The translations under genes were made by a program, and so were the position numbers. The notes beneath the pieces were generated by a model. The model ran no database searches and was not told where the DNA came from. It saw only the letters and a list, made by a program, of their open reading frames with translations. From positions 2,090,572 to 2,154,571 of the forward strand of contig NZ_CP047046.1 in assembly GCF_030408435.1 (NCBI RefSeq): a DNA stretch of 64,000 bases, read 5' to 3'. The DNA is from Corynebacterium auriscanis. Its GTDB lineage: Bacteria > Actinomycetota > Actinomycetes > Mycobacteriales > Mycobacteriaceae. This document shows, in pieces, positions 45,121 to 54,747 of this stretch. Positions within the stretch are counted from its first letter, which is position 1; each line of letters starts with the position of its first letter.

Positions 45121-45696
45121 TTAGTTGTATCCGTTTTCCTCGATGTGCTTTCGAAGTTTCGCGAGAGCTCGGAATTGAGCTACGCGGACTGCTCCAGCGG
45201 ACATCTGCAAGATGTCTGCGGTTTCCTCGGCCGAATAACCACCGAAAACGCGCAAAGTGACAATTTCTCGTGCTTTGTCACCTAGCAAATCGAGTAGTCC
45301 CGCAACTTCGTTACAGGCATCTAGCTCTAAAATCTCCCCTTCAGGTGTGCTATCCATCACCTCGATATCGGGCACGTCATCAGTCGGTTGCAGATGGTCG
45401 CGACCGTGGGCACGGCGACCATCCACCACCTTGTTCGCCGCAATGCGATAAACGAAGGCCATAAAAGGCAATCCTTTATCCTCGTAGTTCGGCAGTGCCC
45501 GAGCGACCGCAAGACAAACCTCCTGGGCAATGTCATCGGCCGTTGGATACTTGTCTCCAGTCACACGTGCACGGCAGTAGCGGACCACGGGCGAGTGAAT
45601 GAGGTTAATTACATCCTGGAGAGCCCTTCTCTCCCCCGCAATCGCACGGGAGACAGCTGCCTGAATGGCAGTGTCTAAATCGTGTGCTGCGGTCAT
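45121..45696 (-). CDS. sigD: ECF-type RNA polymerase sigma factor SigD
   Basis: 191 residues with region 2 (VRYCRARVTGDKYPTADDIAQEVCLAVARAL ... FMAFVYRIAANKVVDGRR) and region 4 (DKAREIVTLRVFGGYSAEETADILQMSAGAVRVAQFRAL). In C. glutamicum SigD controls mycolate and cell-envelope genes. It is followed by the anti-sigma gene and lies divergent from the whiB gene, the same arrangement as in mycobacteria. Confidence 0.92.
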   Translation of the reverse strand: MTAAHDLDTAIQAAVSRAIAGERRALQDVINLIHSPVVRYCRARVTGDKYPTADDIAQEVCLAVARALPNYEDKGLPFMAFVYRIAANKVVDGRRAHGRDHLQPTDDVPDIEVMDSTPEGEILELDACNEVAGLLDLLGDKAREIVTLRVFGGYSAEETADILQMSAGAVRVAQFRALAKLRKHIEENGYN

Positions 45697-46133
45697 TGAG
45701 TGAGGCGCTTTCTACGTTCAGATGCCGGCGAGTAGAAAAAGTCGCCGGCATTCGTGAGGGGTTGGTTTCAAGGTGGGATTTCGGTTCCGTATATCCGAAA
45801 ATATCACACTCCAACTTCACCGCCGGCGTTCAGCGAGTACTCAGCTGCGCTCTGTACTGCCTCTCCCCACACGCTGCGGTCAAGTTAAATCTGGGCGATC
45901 ACCTCAAGTTTTCACCCCTTAATGGGTAAACTTCGGCGCAGCACAGATAAATTAACTCATCGTTCACATCGCTATATATTCACAGGTGAGAGAACATGGG
46001 ACGACTCCCTACTCCACCTTGTGGCTACTCGGTACATACTGAGGGAACCAAAGCTTTACTTGACGTTCATCTGCGCGGGCGAACCTACCCCTCGTCATCA
46101 AGTTGCACAGCAATGCGAGGAGAGCTAAGCCAC
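45697..46133. other. Divergent promoter region between sigD and whiB
   Basis: About 440 bases without a supported gene. AT-rich promoter-like stretches occur near 45940-45980 (CGCTATATATTCAC). The whiB ribosome-binding site GAGGAGAG is at 46116-46123. An open frame runs from 45996 into whiB but has no ribosome-binding site and does not look like protein. Confidence 0.5.
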
Positions 46134-46457
46134 ATGCCACAGCCAAACCAACTTCCAGGACCTACATCTTCCTTCTGGGAGTGGCAGCTGAAGGGTTCCT
46201 GCCGCGGTGCGGACTCGTCCGTTTTCTTTCATCCGGATGGCGAGCGTGGCCGTGCGCGAGCTATGCGTGAACAACGCGCTAAGGCCATCTGCAATACCTG
46301 CCCAGTCATTGAAGCCTGCCGAAGCCACGCCCTCAACGTTGGCGAGCCATACGGCATCTGGGGCGGCATGACCGAATCCGAGCGAGACGCGATCCTGCGC
46401 CCAACTGCTCGTAATAGGGGCCGACGGATGGGAATGACTTCTCGCCGGGCCAGCTAG
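46134..46457 (+). CDS. WhiB-family iron-sulfur transcription factor (WhiB3-like position)
   Basis: 108 residues from ATG 46134. Four cluster cysteines are present: GSCRGAD and ICNTCPVIEAC; the GIWGGMTESER beta-turn follows, then an Arg-rich C-terminus (RNRGRRMGMTSRR) for DNA binding. Its place between sigD and groEL matches mycobacterial whiB3, which senses redox state. Corynebacterial homologues are called whcD or whiB-like. It binds a 4Fe-4S cluster and probably works with a sigma factor. Confidence 0.92.
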   Translation: MPQPNQLPGPTSSFWEWQLKGSCRGADSSVFFHPDGERGRARAMREQRAKAICNTCPVIEACRSHALNVGEPYGIWGGMTESERDAILRPTARNRGRRMGMTSRRAS

Positions 46458-46585
46458 CACCCAGTCCTCGCCCGGTATTGGGCCCAGTTAGTTTTCAACC
46501 GCGGTTGATTCTCAGGGTATTTGTTTCGACATCCCCTCGATGATTGCCGAACGCGGGTGGCTTCTCGTCCCTTAACGCACCAAAA

Positions 46586-46618
46586 CCCCGCTCCTCCTTT
46601 TCACGGGAGAAAGCGGGG
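46586..46618. terminator. Bidirectional terminator between whiB and groEL
   Basis: CCCCGCT / AGCGGGG outer stem with CTCC / GGGAG inside, flanked by AAAA and TTT runs. It serves the convergent whiB and groEL genes. Confidence 0.8.
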
Positions 46619-46685
46619 TTTAACCGTGCGGTCCGTGGACCTATTCGTCGGGCTCATGACTCATTCATGGCCGACAGGGAAAGAC

Positions 46686-48314
<1,629 letters not shown>

Positions 48315-48614
48315 TTACTTTTCGATGACGGCGAGGATGTCGCGCTGGCTCAGCAGCAAGTACTCTTCGCCGTTGTACTTCAGCTCGGTGCCACCGTACT
48401 TGGAGAAGACAACGGTGTCGCCTTCCTTAACGTCCATTGGAATGCGATCGTCATCGTCTGCCCAACGGCCAGGACCCACGGCGATGACAGTAGCCTCTTG
48501 TGGCTTTTCTTTTGCAGAATCTGGGATGACCAGACCGGAAGCGGTAGTCGTCTCCGCCTCAACGATCTGCACGAGGACGCGGTCCTCCAGAGGCTTGATG
48601 TTTACGTTAGCCAC
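48315..48614 (-). CDS. groES: Co-chaperonin GroES
   Basis: 99 residues: [16 protein letters not shown], the mobile loop [19 protein letters not shown] and [29 protein letters not shown]. It caps GroEL. First gene of groES-groEL1 with a CIRCE element upstream. Confidence 0.97.
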   Translation of the reverse strand: MANVNIKPLEDRVLVQIVEAETTTASGLVIPDSAKEKPQEATVIAVGPGRWADDDDRIPMDVKEGDTVVFSKYGGTELKYNGEEYLLLSQRDILAVIEK

Positions 48615-48737
48615 GATGAATACCTCCAGTATTCGGGTTCTTTGCGATTGTGCCGGTGTGTTTTCCGCGCACAGCCGTCGTCGCGGGTGAACAACTGTGT
48701 GTCAAACAACCTATCTGGCACTCTACCCGCGTAGGTG

Positions 48738-48764
48738 CTAACGCTCAACCAGAGCGAGTGCTAA
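48738..48764. promoter_or_regulatory. CIRCE (HrcA operator) upstream of groES
   Basis: CTAACGCTC-N9-GAGTGCTAA. The right arm matches the CIRCE consensus GAGTGCTAA perfectly and the left arm 6 of 9 positions of TTAGCACTC, with the standard nine-base spacer. It lies about 125 bases before groES, suggesting HrcA control of heat induction. Confidence 0.8.
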
Positions 48765-48770
48765 CTCAGT

Positions 48771-49199
48771 CTAAACGCCACGAGTCAGGTTCACGACGGC
48801 ATCGTGCCACAAGCGAAATTCTTCCGGCTGATCCTCGCGGTAGTTCTCAACTGCGCGAATACCGTTTTCGATGGATTCGATCTCATCATCGGTAAGATCG
48901 CCACCTTCTTCGCCAACGAACAACACTGGCCCCAAGATCGCCCGGGTTGGATCGGAGATGAAGCGGGAATCCCCAGTCTCGCTTTCCTTGCGCCCCATGC
49001 TTGCCAACGGATTTGGTTCAAGGACATCCGCCTTCTTGGCGTCGTCAGAATATACGGCAGCCACGCGGGTGCCGGTCTCGTTGAATACGACATGCAGCTT
49101 GGACTGGGCGCCTCCGCCCAGTAGTTCAGCAGCCTGAGACAGATCGGTATCCACTTCCTGCGCTTGCAGGTCAGGGGTAACAAGGTAGCAACGTGCCAT
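48771..49199 (-). CDS. Conserved hypothetical protein
   Basis: 142 residues, MARCYLVTPDLQAQEVDTDLSQ, then VVFNETGTRVAAVYSDDAKKADVLEPNPLASMGR and an acidic middle. No membrane or signal segment. It has AAGGAG in front of its start and lies between groES and the TsaB-RimI-TsaD gene, a place where corynebacteria carry a lineage-specific gene. Function is not known. Confidence 0.75.
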   Translation of the reverse strand: MARCYLVTPDLQAQEVDTDLSQAAELLGGGAQSKLHVVFNETGTRVAAVYSDDAKKADVLEPNPLASMGRKESETGDSRFISDPTRAILGPVLFVGEEGGDLTDDEIESIENGIRAVENYREDQPEEFRLWHDAVVNLTRGV

Positions 49200-49317
49200 T
49201 ATTTTCTCCTTACATGGAAAGTCACGGCTAATTGTGCCAGCAAAACTCTCTTCGCGCAGTGCACAGGGAATTCACGCACCCACCCCTTTGGAACGTCGAC
49301 CTCCACAGCGCAGCACG

Positions 49318-49402
49318 CCTCTTGCGCTAACGCAGCACTGCCCCATCGTTTAGGCAGCACCCCTCTTGCGCTAACGCAGCACTGCCTTGCGTTTAGGCAG
49401 CA
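49318..49402. repeat. 44-bp direct repeat, two copies
   Basis: The unit starting CCTCTTGCGCTAACGCAGCA and ending with a GTTTAGGCAGCA segment occurs at 49318 and again at 49362. It fills much of the 236-base gap between the hypothetical gene start and the tsaD stop; no gene is seen there. Confidence 0.75.
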
Positions 49403-49435
49403 CTCCGCGTGGACCAGCGCAGCCCTCTCCTCGCC

Positions 49436-52150
49436 CTAACGCAATACTTGCGGAACCTCGACCTCCAGCCCAGGGTCCGTTCCCACGGTCAGCTCACTGG
49501 CTTCAATCCCATCTTTCGCCAAGTGCGCCGCCAGCGCCGCCACCATAACACCGTTGTCAGTGCATAGTTTCAACGGTGGCACGTGTAGCTCAACACCCGC
49601 GCTCGCACATCGCGCCGCTGCCAATTCACGCAAGCGCCGGTTGGCAGACACGCCACCGCCTAGAAGGAGCACCTTCGCACCCTTATCGGCGCAGGCACGT
49701 AATGCCTTCTTCGTCAGCACGTCCACAACAGCCTCTTGGAAGGACGCACACACGTCCTCCACCGGGATCGTTTCCCCAGCTGCTTCCCGCGCTTCCACAT
49801 ACCGGGCCACTGCGGTTTTCAATCCGGAGAAGGAAAAATCGTAGGCGGCATCCTGCTGTCGCATCATGCCTCGCGGGAACTGAATAGCTTTCGCATTTCC
49901 TTTGTGCGCCAACCGGTCGATGATCGGACCACCCGGATACCCCAGACCCAGCAATCGAGCAACCTTGTCATAGGCCTCACCGGCTGCATCGTCGACCGTG
50001 CTACCCAACTCCTTCATGGGCTTGCCCACGCCATTGACGTGCAAGATCTGCGTATGTCCACCACTGACCAGCAGTGCGATCGCGTTATCGAGGGTGTGAG
50101 ACCGAACCCCAGGAACCAACGTGTCCACCGCAACGTGTCCACCCAAGTGGTTAACCGCCAAGAACGGGACCTCCCACGCGGCTGCATACGCCTTCGCAGC
50201 GGCAGCACCCACCAGCAACGCACCCGCCAACCCGGGGCCAATCGTGGCGGCTACGGCATCTGGCTTAATGAAATCCGGCTCGACCTCACGCGCTTGCTGC
50301 AGGGCTGCTTGCATGGTCGGTTGCATGGCCTCCAGGTGCGCCCGCGATGCGATCTCGGGTACCACACCCCCGAAACGCGCGTGTTCACTCATGGACGAAG
50401 CCACCTGATCAGCAAGAATGTGCAAATCTGGCTGCTCGGGATCATCTTCGCGGTTGATACGAACGATGCCTACGCCGGTTTCGTCACACGAACTCTCGAT
50501 GCCTAGAATTACGCTGGCACCTGCTTGATGATGTGTTCCCTTCGCACACATCGTCGGCGACGCCGCCTCAGCCGCCGCCACAGCCACAGTCGCTCCCACC
50601 CCACCGGGCCTAGTCTCCACCGCCTCAGTCCCAGCCGACCCTGCTGCCCCATCTGCTCCCGCTCCCGGCCGCACCATCGTCCACGCATTGGCGCCCGACG
50701 GCTGGTAGTAGTTTTTGCGCAGCCCAGCTTTTTCGAATCCATAGCGCTGATACAACCCCACCGCGGGTTCGTTACCTTCACGCACTTCCAAGAACACCGG
50801 TGCCCGCAAACGATCCACCACCGTCAGCAATGGTTGCAGCAACAGATGCGATAACCCCTGGCCCTGATACGCAGGCAATAGTCCGATGGTGTGAATCTCC
50901 CCCTCGGGGTCGGCCACTGATCCGTTGACTGCCAGGATCGCGAAGCCCACCAGCTGCCCGCTATCCCACATCCCCAAGGCCAGCGTGTTCGGTGCCTCCA
51001 CGTGCTGAGCAAAAGATGCTGCCGACCACGGCGATTCGTCGGCGAACAACGTCATCTCTACTGCTGCGCATGCTTCCGCATGTTCGGCCCGTAGTATTCC
51101 GACGCCCACTCCATCCCCATTCCCGTCCCAACTAGGGGCGGGCGCTTCATCGTCTGCGATGCGCCCCTGCACTGCACCGGCACCGGTGCTGACGCTACTC
51201 CCATTCGGCGAGAACTCAATCGTAGCTGCCGTACCACGGGCATCACCGTTCCCGAGATTCCCTGAGTCACCCGCACTGGGCTGGGGCGCATCCATGGCAC
51301 CGCTGTGGCCGAGCACCCCTTCAATCCCCGCGACAGCCGTGAAATCCAGCGCCTGGCTGACGGCCTTGGTGGTGGGCACGGTGGCGTCGGGTCGCCGGAG
51401 GTAAAGCGCGCGCAACGGCTGCGCCTCGCGAATAAGCCCCAAGTAACCACCCTGCTGCTGCATAGCGGCCACAACCAATCCCTCCGGGGTGGGATGTGCG
51501 CCCTCGATGAGAGAGACGTTGTCCCAGCGATCCCCGGTAAAAACCTCGCGCGCGCGATCCGCGACAGCACCGCCCATCGCAGCGATGCGTACGCGCAGGG
51601 TGGAGTTGGCGCCGGCCCCCGTATTCCGCTGCAGAATTTCGCGAGTGACCTCGCCATTGAGCTGCCCAACAACCTCCGGTTTATGCACACCCGGATCAAT
51701 GAGAGTGCCCAAGCGCAAACCATTTGGCGTGATGCTGGCATGGTAACGGGCGTGATACCACTCGCGCCGCCGAGCATCGGTGACCACAATGGTATCCCCC
51801 ACCCACGTGGGATCCTTCACATGCTGTGCCCAGGCAGTAGCCAGCGGGCTTTCCACACCGTGGACGGGGACCCCGAGGGCGTCGCCAAATGCAGCAGCTG
51901 TAGCCATGCCAACCCGCAGCCCCGTAAAAGGGCCAGGGCCTGTGCCCACAACAACGGCAGCAATATCGGCGGGCGCAACGTTGGCTTCGGTCATGCAAGT
52001 GCGAATATGTGGCACCAGCAACTCCATGTGCCCGCGCACATTATCCGTGGATTCCTCGGCCAGAACGCGCGTTTTGCCGTTGACCCGCACCTGGACGAGC
52101 CCACAAGTGACAAAGTTCGTGGAGGTATCAACGGCAAGAACGGTAATCAT
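49436..52150 (-). CDS. tsaB-rimI-tsaD: TsaB-RimI-TsaD triple fusion protein (tRNA t6A synthesis and N-terminal acetylation)
   Basis: A single 904-residue open frame with three enzymes in order. Residues 1 to about 240: TsaB ([28 protein letters not shown]). About 350-495: RimI GNAT acetyltransferase ([38 protein letters not shown]). About 545-904: TsaD ([22 protein letters not shown] metal ligands, [12 protein letters not shown]). Linkers between them are Ala/Gly/Asp-rich. TsaB and TsaD form the core of the complex that puts threonylcarbamoyl on A37 of tRNA; RimI acetylates ribosomal protein S18. These are adjacent separate genes in mycobacteria. No frame break is needed to read through. Confidence 0.92.
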   Translation of the reverse strand: MITVLAVDTSTNFVTCGLVQVRVNGKTRVLAEESTDNVRGHMELLVPHIRTCMTEANVAPADIAAVVVGTGPGPFTGLRVGMATAAAFGDALGVPVHGVESPLATAWAQHVKDPTWVGDTIVVTDARRREWYHARYHASITPNGLRLGTLIDPGVHKPEVVGQLNGEVTREILQRNTGAGANSTLRVRIAAMGGAVADRAREVFTGDRWDNVSLIEGAHPTPEGLVVAAMQQQGGYLGLIREAQPLRALYLRRPDATVPTTKAVSQALDFTAVAGIEGVLGHSGAMDAPQPSAGDSGNLGNGDARGTAATIEFSPNGSSVSTGAGAVQGRIADDEAPAPSWDGNGDGVGVGILRAEHAEACAAVEMTLFADESPWSAASFAQHVEAPNTLALGMWDSGQLVGFAILAVNGSVADPEGEIHTIGLLPAYQGQGLSHLLLQPLLTVVDRLRAPVFLEVREGNEPAVGLYQRYGFEKAGLRKNYYQPSGANAWTMVRPGAGADGAAGSAGTEAVETRPGGVGATVAVAAAEAASPTMCAKGTHHQAGASVILGIESSCDETGVGIVRINREDDPEQPDLHILADQVASSMSEHARFGGVVPEIASRAHLEAMQPTMQAALQQAREVEPDFIKPDAVAATIGPGLAGALLVGAAAAKAYAAAWEVPFLAVNHLGGHVAVDTLVPGVRSHTLDNAIALLVSGGHTQILHVNGVGKPMKELGSTVDDAAGEAYDKVARLLGLGYPGGPIIDRLAHKGNAKAIQFPRGMMRQQDAAYDFSFSGLKTAVARYVEAREAAGETIPVEDVCASFQEAVVDVLTKKALRACADKGAKVLLLGGGVSANRRLRELAAARCASAGVELHVPPLKLCTDNGVMVAALAAHLAKDGIEASELTVGTDPGLEVEVPQVLR

Positions 52151-52173
52151 GGATACTCATTCTAGAGCGAGGG

Positions 52174-52302
52174 CTAGACACAAGAAATCCCCGGGAGGCT
52201 CTCGCAGTTAACCTCCCAGGGACGGTAAGCAGCCGACGGATTGATCAGATCTTTCAGGTCAGCTGTTCTTGTGAAACACCCCTCACGGTGATTCCCGTTC
52301 AT
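52174..52302 (-). CDS. Candidate small protein, 42 residues
   Basis: ATG at 52302 to TAG at 52174, in the gap between alr-tsaE and tsaB-rimI-tsaD. The product starts MNGNHREGCFTR and ends CESLPGISCV, with three cysteines. There is no strong ribosome-binding site. It is too short for ordinary gene calling and could be chance; the hairpin CCCGGGAGG/CCTCCC (52190-52217) lies inside its 3' part. Its position just upstream of the essential fusion gene is the reason to record it. Confidence 0.3.
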   Translation of the reverse strand: MNGNHREGCFTRTADLKDLINPSAAYRPWEVNCESLPGISCV

Positions 52303-52427
52303 TGTGTCACATAGATGAGAAAAAGGTAAGTATTACTCTTAACTTATTTTAATTTTAGGGTTTCGGGGGCGAAAAAAGGGGGTAATCCAGCCACCGGGTG
52401 CCGGGTTCCCTTGAACACTGGCGGCGC
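52303..52427. promoter_or_regulatory. AT-rich promoter region upstream of the TsaB fusion gene
   Basis: The minus strand reads through an AT-rich stretch (52330-52370, with AAAATTAAAATAAG and GTAATACT) that is the best promoter candidate for the fusion gene or the small ORF; the remainder shows no gene. Confidence 0.4.
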
Positions 52428-54254
52428 TTAGCGCCACTCCCAGCGCACAATTCTCTCGTCGCCTGCCCGGTCAATTTCGATGTCGAGAACCTTATTGCTC
52501 AGTTCCTCCACCACACCGCGGCCCCACTCCGCCACAATCACGGCACGGTCTAAGTCAGCGTCGATATCCAAAGCTTCCAGCGCGTCCAACACGTCTTCAC
52601 GGTTGGCGTGCCGGCCGGGTTCTACCCCGTCCGAGACATCAGCACCGAGCAGCCGGTAAGCATCCATGTGCAGCATGCCCGGTCGATCTTCCGCTCCCGG
52701 CTTGTGCGTCCGCACGATCGTGAACGTAGGCGACTGAACCCGCCCCTTCACTCCGAGACCGCCGGCTATCCCCTGAGTCAGCGTGGTTTTGCCCGCCCCC
52801 AGCGGGCCAGTGAGCACCACAACAGTTCCTGCATCCAGCTGTCCACCAATCCGGCGACCAACTTCTCGCATGTCATCGGGGGTGGGGGCAGTGGCCTGCC
52901 CGTTGTTGTAGGCAAGGCTGAGCTGTTCTCTTTCTTCCCCCACCCACCGACGCCGCACTCGAGACCCACGAGGCATAGTCAGGATTTCATAGTCAATCGT
53001 TCCTGCTGCAGCTGCAAGTTCACTGGCACTGATTCCACCTTCACCGAAGATCGTGGCCCATTGTCCTGGCTCCACCTCGGTTGGCTCGTGTGCATCGCCA
53101 AGGTTCACCACAATTTGATCCATACACACGCGCCCAATTTGCGGGTAGAGCTTGCCTCCAATACCCACCTGGAAATTACCCGATGCAGACCGTGGCACAC
53201 CATCGGCATAACCGGCTGCGACCACCGCTGTTCGAGTATCGCGCGTGGCCGTCCACGTCCCACCGTAGCTAACAGATTCGCCGGTGCGAATGACCTTTGT
53301 GGTGATCACCTTGGCGCGGAACGTGATGGCTGGTCGCAACTGCGCAGCGTTTCCACCCGATCCGCCCACCACGGGATCAATGCCGTAGATCCCCACCCCG
53401 GGTCGCACCATCTGATGATGCAAATCAGGGCGGGTCAGCGCCGCCGGGGTGTTGGCGATGTGATTGGTTTCGGGATGAATCCCGTGCTCCCGGCACACCT
53501 CTATTGCCTGGTGGAACCGACGATTTTGCACATCCGTGAAAGCAGCGCGGGCGGAATCATCCGCGCTGGCGAGGTGGCTCATCACCCCCTTGACATCAAG
53601 CAAATCGCGGTGCTGCGCGATCAGCTCCACCACCGCAGTCCATTGGTCAGGGGTAATCCCCGACCGAGAAAGCCCCGTATCTGCCATGAGAGTGATGGAG
53701 ATCGGCTGGTTCGGGGAAACCACTCGGTTGGACCCCGCCCCGTCACCTGTTTGTCCTATCCCCGCCCCGTTACCTGTTTGTCCTGACCCCGCCCCGTTAC
53801 CTGTTTGTCCTGCCCCCGCAGCGGGATTGGCCGGTTGTTCCACCCCTGCGGTCACGTCACTTGATTGTTCTGCCGCCATCCGCTGCGCCAACGCAACCAA
53901 GGATTCGGCATGTGCCAACGAAGGCACGCCAATGGTGATGCCCGCCCGCACCGCGGCGCTGAGGTCCTCCCCCGGGATCCACATCCACGCGGTTATCGGG
54001 GCGGTAATCCCAGCTTCGCGCAGGCACAGCGCCTCGCCCACCGTGGCCGTACCCAACTGAGTGGCACCCCCTTCGAGGCACGCGCGGGCCACGGATACAG
54101 CCCCATGGTTATATGCGTCCGCCTTGACCACTGTCATGACTTCTGCCGACGAGGCGGCGTCGACAAAAAGAGAAACATTGGCACGTATTGCAGAAAGGTC
54201 TACGACAACCTCTGCAAGCGCATGCTCATCGGGGACGGACAGCGGCTGATACAT
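52428..54254 (-). CDS. alr-tsaE: Alanine racemase-TsaE fusion protein
   Basis: 608 residues. The N-terminal part is alanine racemase: AEVVVDLSAIRANV and VVKADAYNHGA with the PLP lysine (about residue 44), and the second-base tyrosine in ESVSYGGTW. It makes D-alanine for peptidoglycan. From about residue 455 comes TsaE with P-loop TGPLGAGKTTLTQG and QSPTFTIVR, the ATPase of the t6A complex. The two are separate adjacent genes in mycobacteria. A Gly/Gln/Thr-rich repeat (GQTGNGAG) interrupts the racemase near residues 146-172. Likely still bifunctional. Confidence 0.92.
   Translation of the reverse strand: MYQPLSVPDEHALAEVVVDLSAIRANVSLFVDAASSAEVMTVVKADAYNHGAVSVARACLEGGATQLGTATVGEALCLREAGITAPITAWMWIPGEDLSAAVRAGITIGVPSLAHAESLVALAQRMAAEQSSDVTAGVEQPANPAAGAGQTGNGAGSGQTGNGAGIGQTGDGAGSNRVVSPNQPISITLMADTGLSRSGITPDQWTAVVELIAQHRDLLDVKGVMSHLASADDSARAAFTDVQNRRFHQAIEVCREHGIHPETNHIANTPAALTRPDLHHQMVRPGVGIYGIDPVVGGSGGNAAQLRPAITFRAKVITTKVIRTGESVSYGGTWTATRDTRTAVVAAGYADGVPRSASGNFQVGIGGKLYPQIGRVCMDQIVVNLGDAHEPTEVEPGQWATIFGEGGISASELAAAAGTIDYEILTMPRGSRVRRRWVGEEREQLSLAYNNGQATAPTPDDMREVGRRIGGQLDAGTVVVLTGPLGAGKTTLTQGIAGGLGVKGRVQSPTFTIVRTHKPGAEDRPGMLHMDAYRLLGADVSDGVEPGRHANREDVLDALEALDIDADLDRAVIVAEWGRGVVEELSNKVLDIEIDRAGDERIVRWEWR
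53735..53819. repeat. 27-bp in-frame tandem repeat inside the alanine racemase part
   Basis: About three copies of a 27-base unit containing CCCCGTTACCTGTTTGTCCT encode GQTGNGAGS-type peptide repeats. The unit is a multiple of three, so the frame is kept. Confidence 0.85.
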
Positions 54255-54284
54255 GAAACTAACCCTAGTCCCCGCGCGAGCGCT

Positions 54285-54737
54285 CTAACGTCGCAGGGTC
54301 GGCCACGCAATCGTTCCGGCTGCCACAGCACCAGCCACAGCCGCGATACCCGCCAGCGCCAGCACCGCGCGGGAAATCAGGCGATTATCGCCGAACGCCC
54401 CGAACGAACCGAGCGCTGCACCTTCCACACTTCCCTCCGCGCTCAGCTTGGCCGGCCTAGAAGAGGAGGTAGCATCCGAGAGTTGCTGGGACCCCTGAGC
54501 TGCGCCGGGGCCGGATAGGGCAATGTTCCACTGGCCGGCAAAGCTCCACAACATATCCCAGAAATCTGGGGTTTCGTTTTCCACGCTGAGTGCCGTCAGG
54601 CCTGCATCACCAGCGCCCGGGGATTCGCTGCTGCCCGCTGGAGCGGCGACCGCTGTAGGTTGAACGGCATTGATGGTGGTGGCGGTGACGGTCGCTGCCA
54701 TCACCACCGAGAAGAGTTTACGTCGCATGTTTTCCAT
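54285..54737 (-). CDS. Exported protein with C-terminal membrane anchor
   Basis: About 150 residues from ATG 54737, 10 bases after the glmS stop; the longer frame to 54818 lacks a signal and overlaps glmS. A signal peptide (MENMRRKLFSVVMAATVTATTINAVQPTAVAA) is followed by a polar region with FWDMLWSFAGQWN and a C-terminal hydrophobic helix (AVLALAGIAAVAGAVAAGTIAW) ending in LRR. It is likely cell-surface anchored. No family recognised. It lies between glmS and alr-tsaE and is probably cotranscribed with glmS. Confidence 0.65.
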   Translation of the reverse strand: MENMRRKLFSVVMAATVTATTINAVQPTAVAAPAGSSESPGAGDAGLTALSVENETPDFWDMLWSFAGQWNIALSGPGAAQGSQQLSDATSSSRPAKLSAEGSVEGAALGSFGAFGDNRLISRAVLALAGIAAVAGAVAAGTIAWPTLRR

Positions 54738-54747
54738 GCAAAACAAA

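Noticed and set aside
52174..52302. ydaO-type c-di-AMP riboswitch on the minus strand
   Set aside because: A few words (GGGGTG, AATCCGTCGGCTG) resemble the consensus, but the expected order of stems is not convincing and the downstream gene is not a usual target. Kept only as an alternative to the small ORF.
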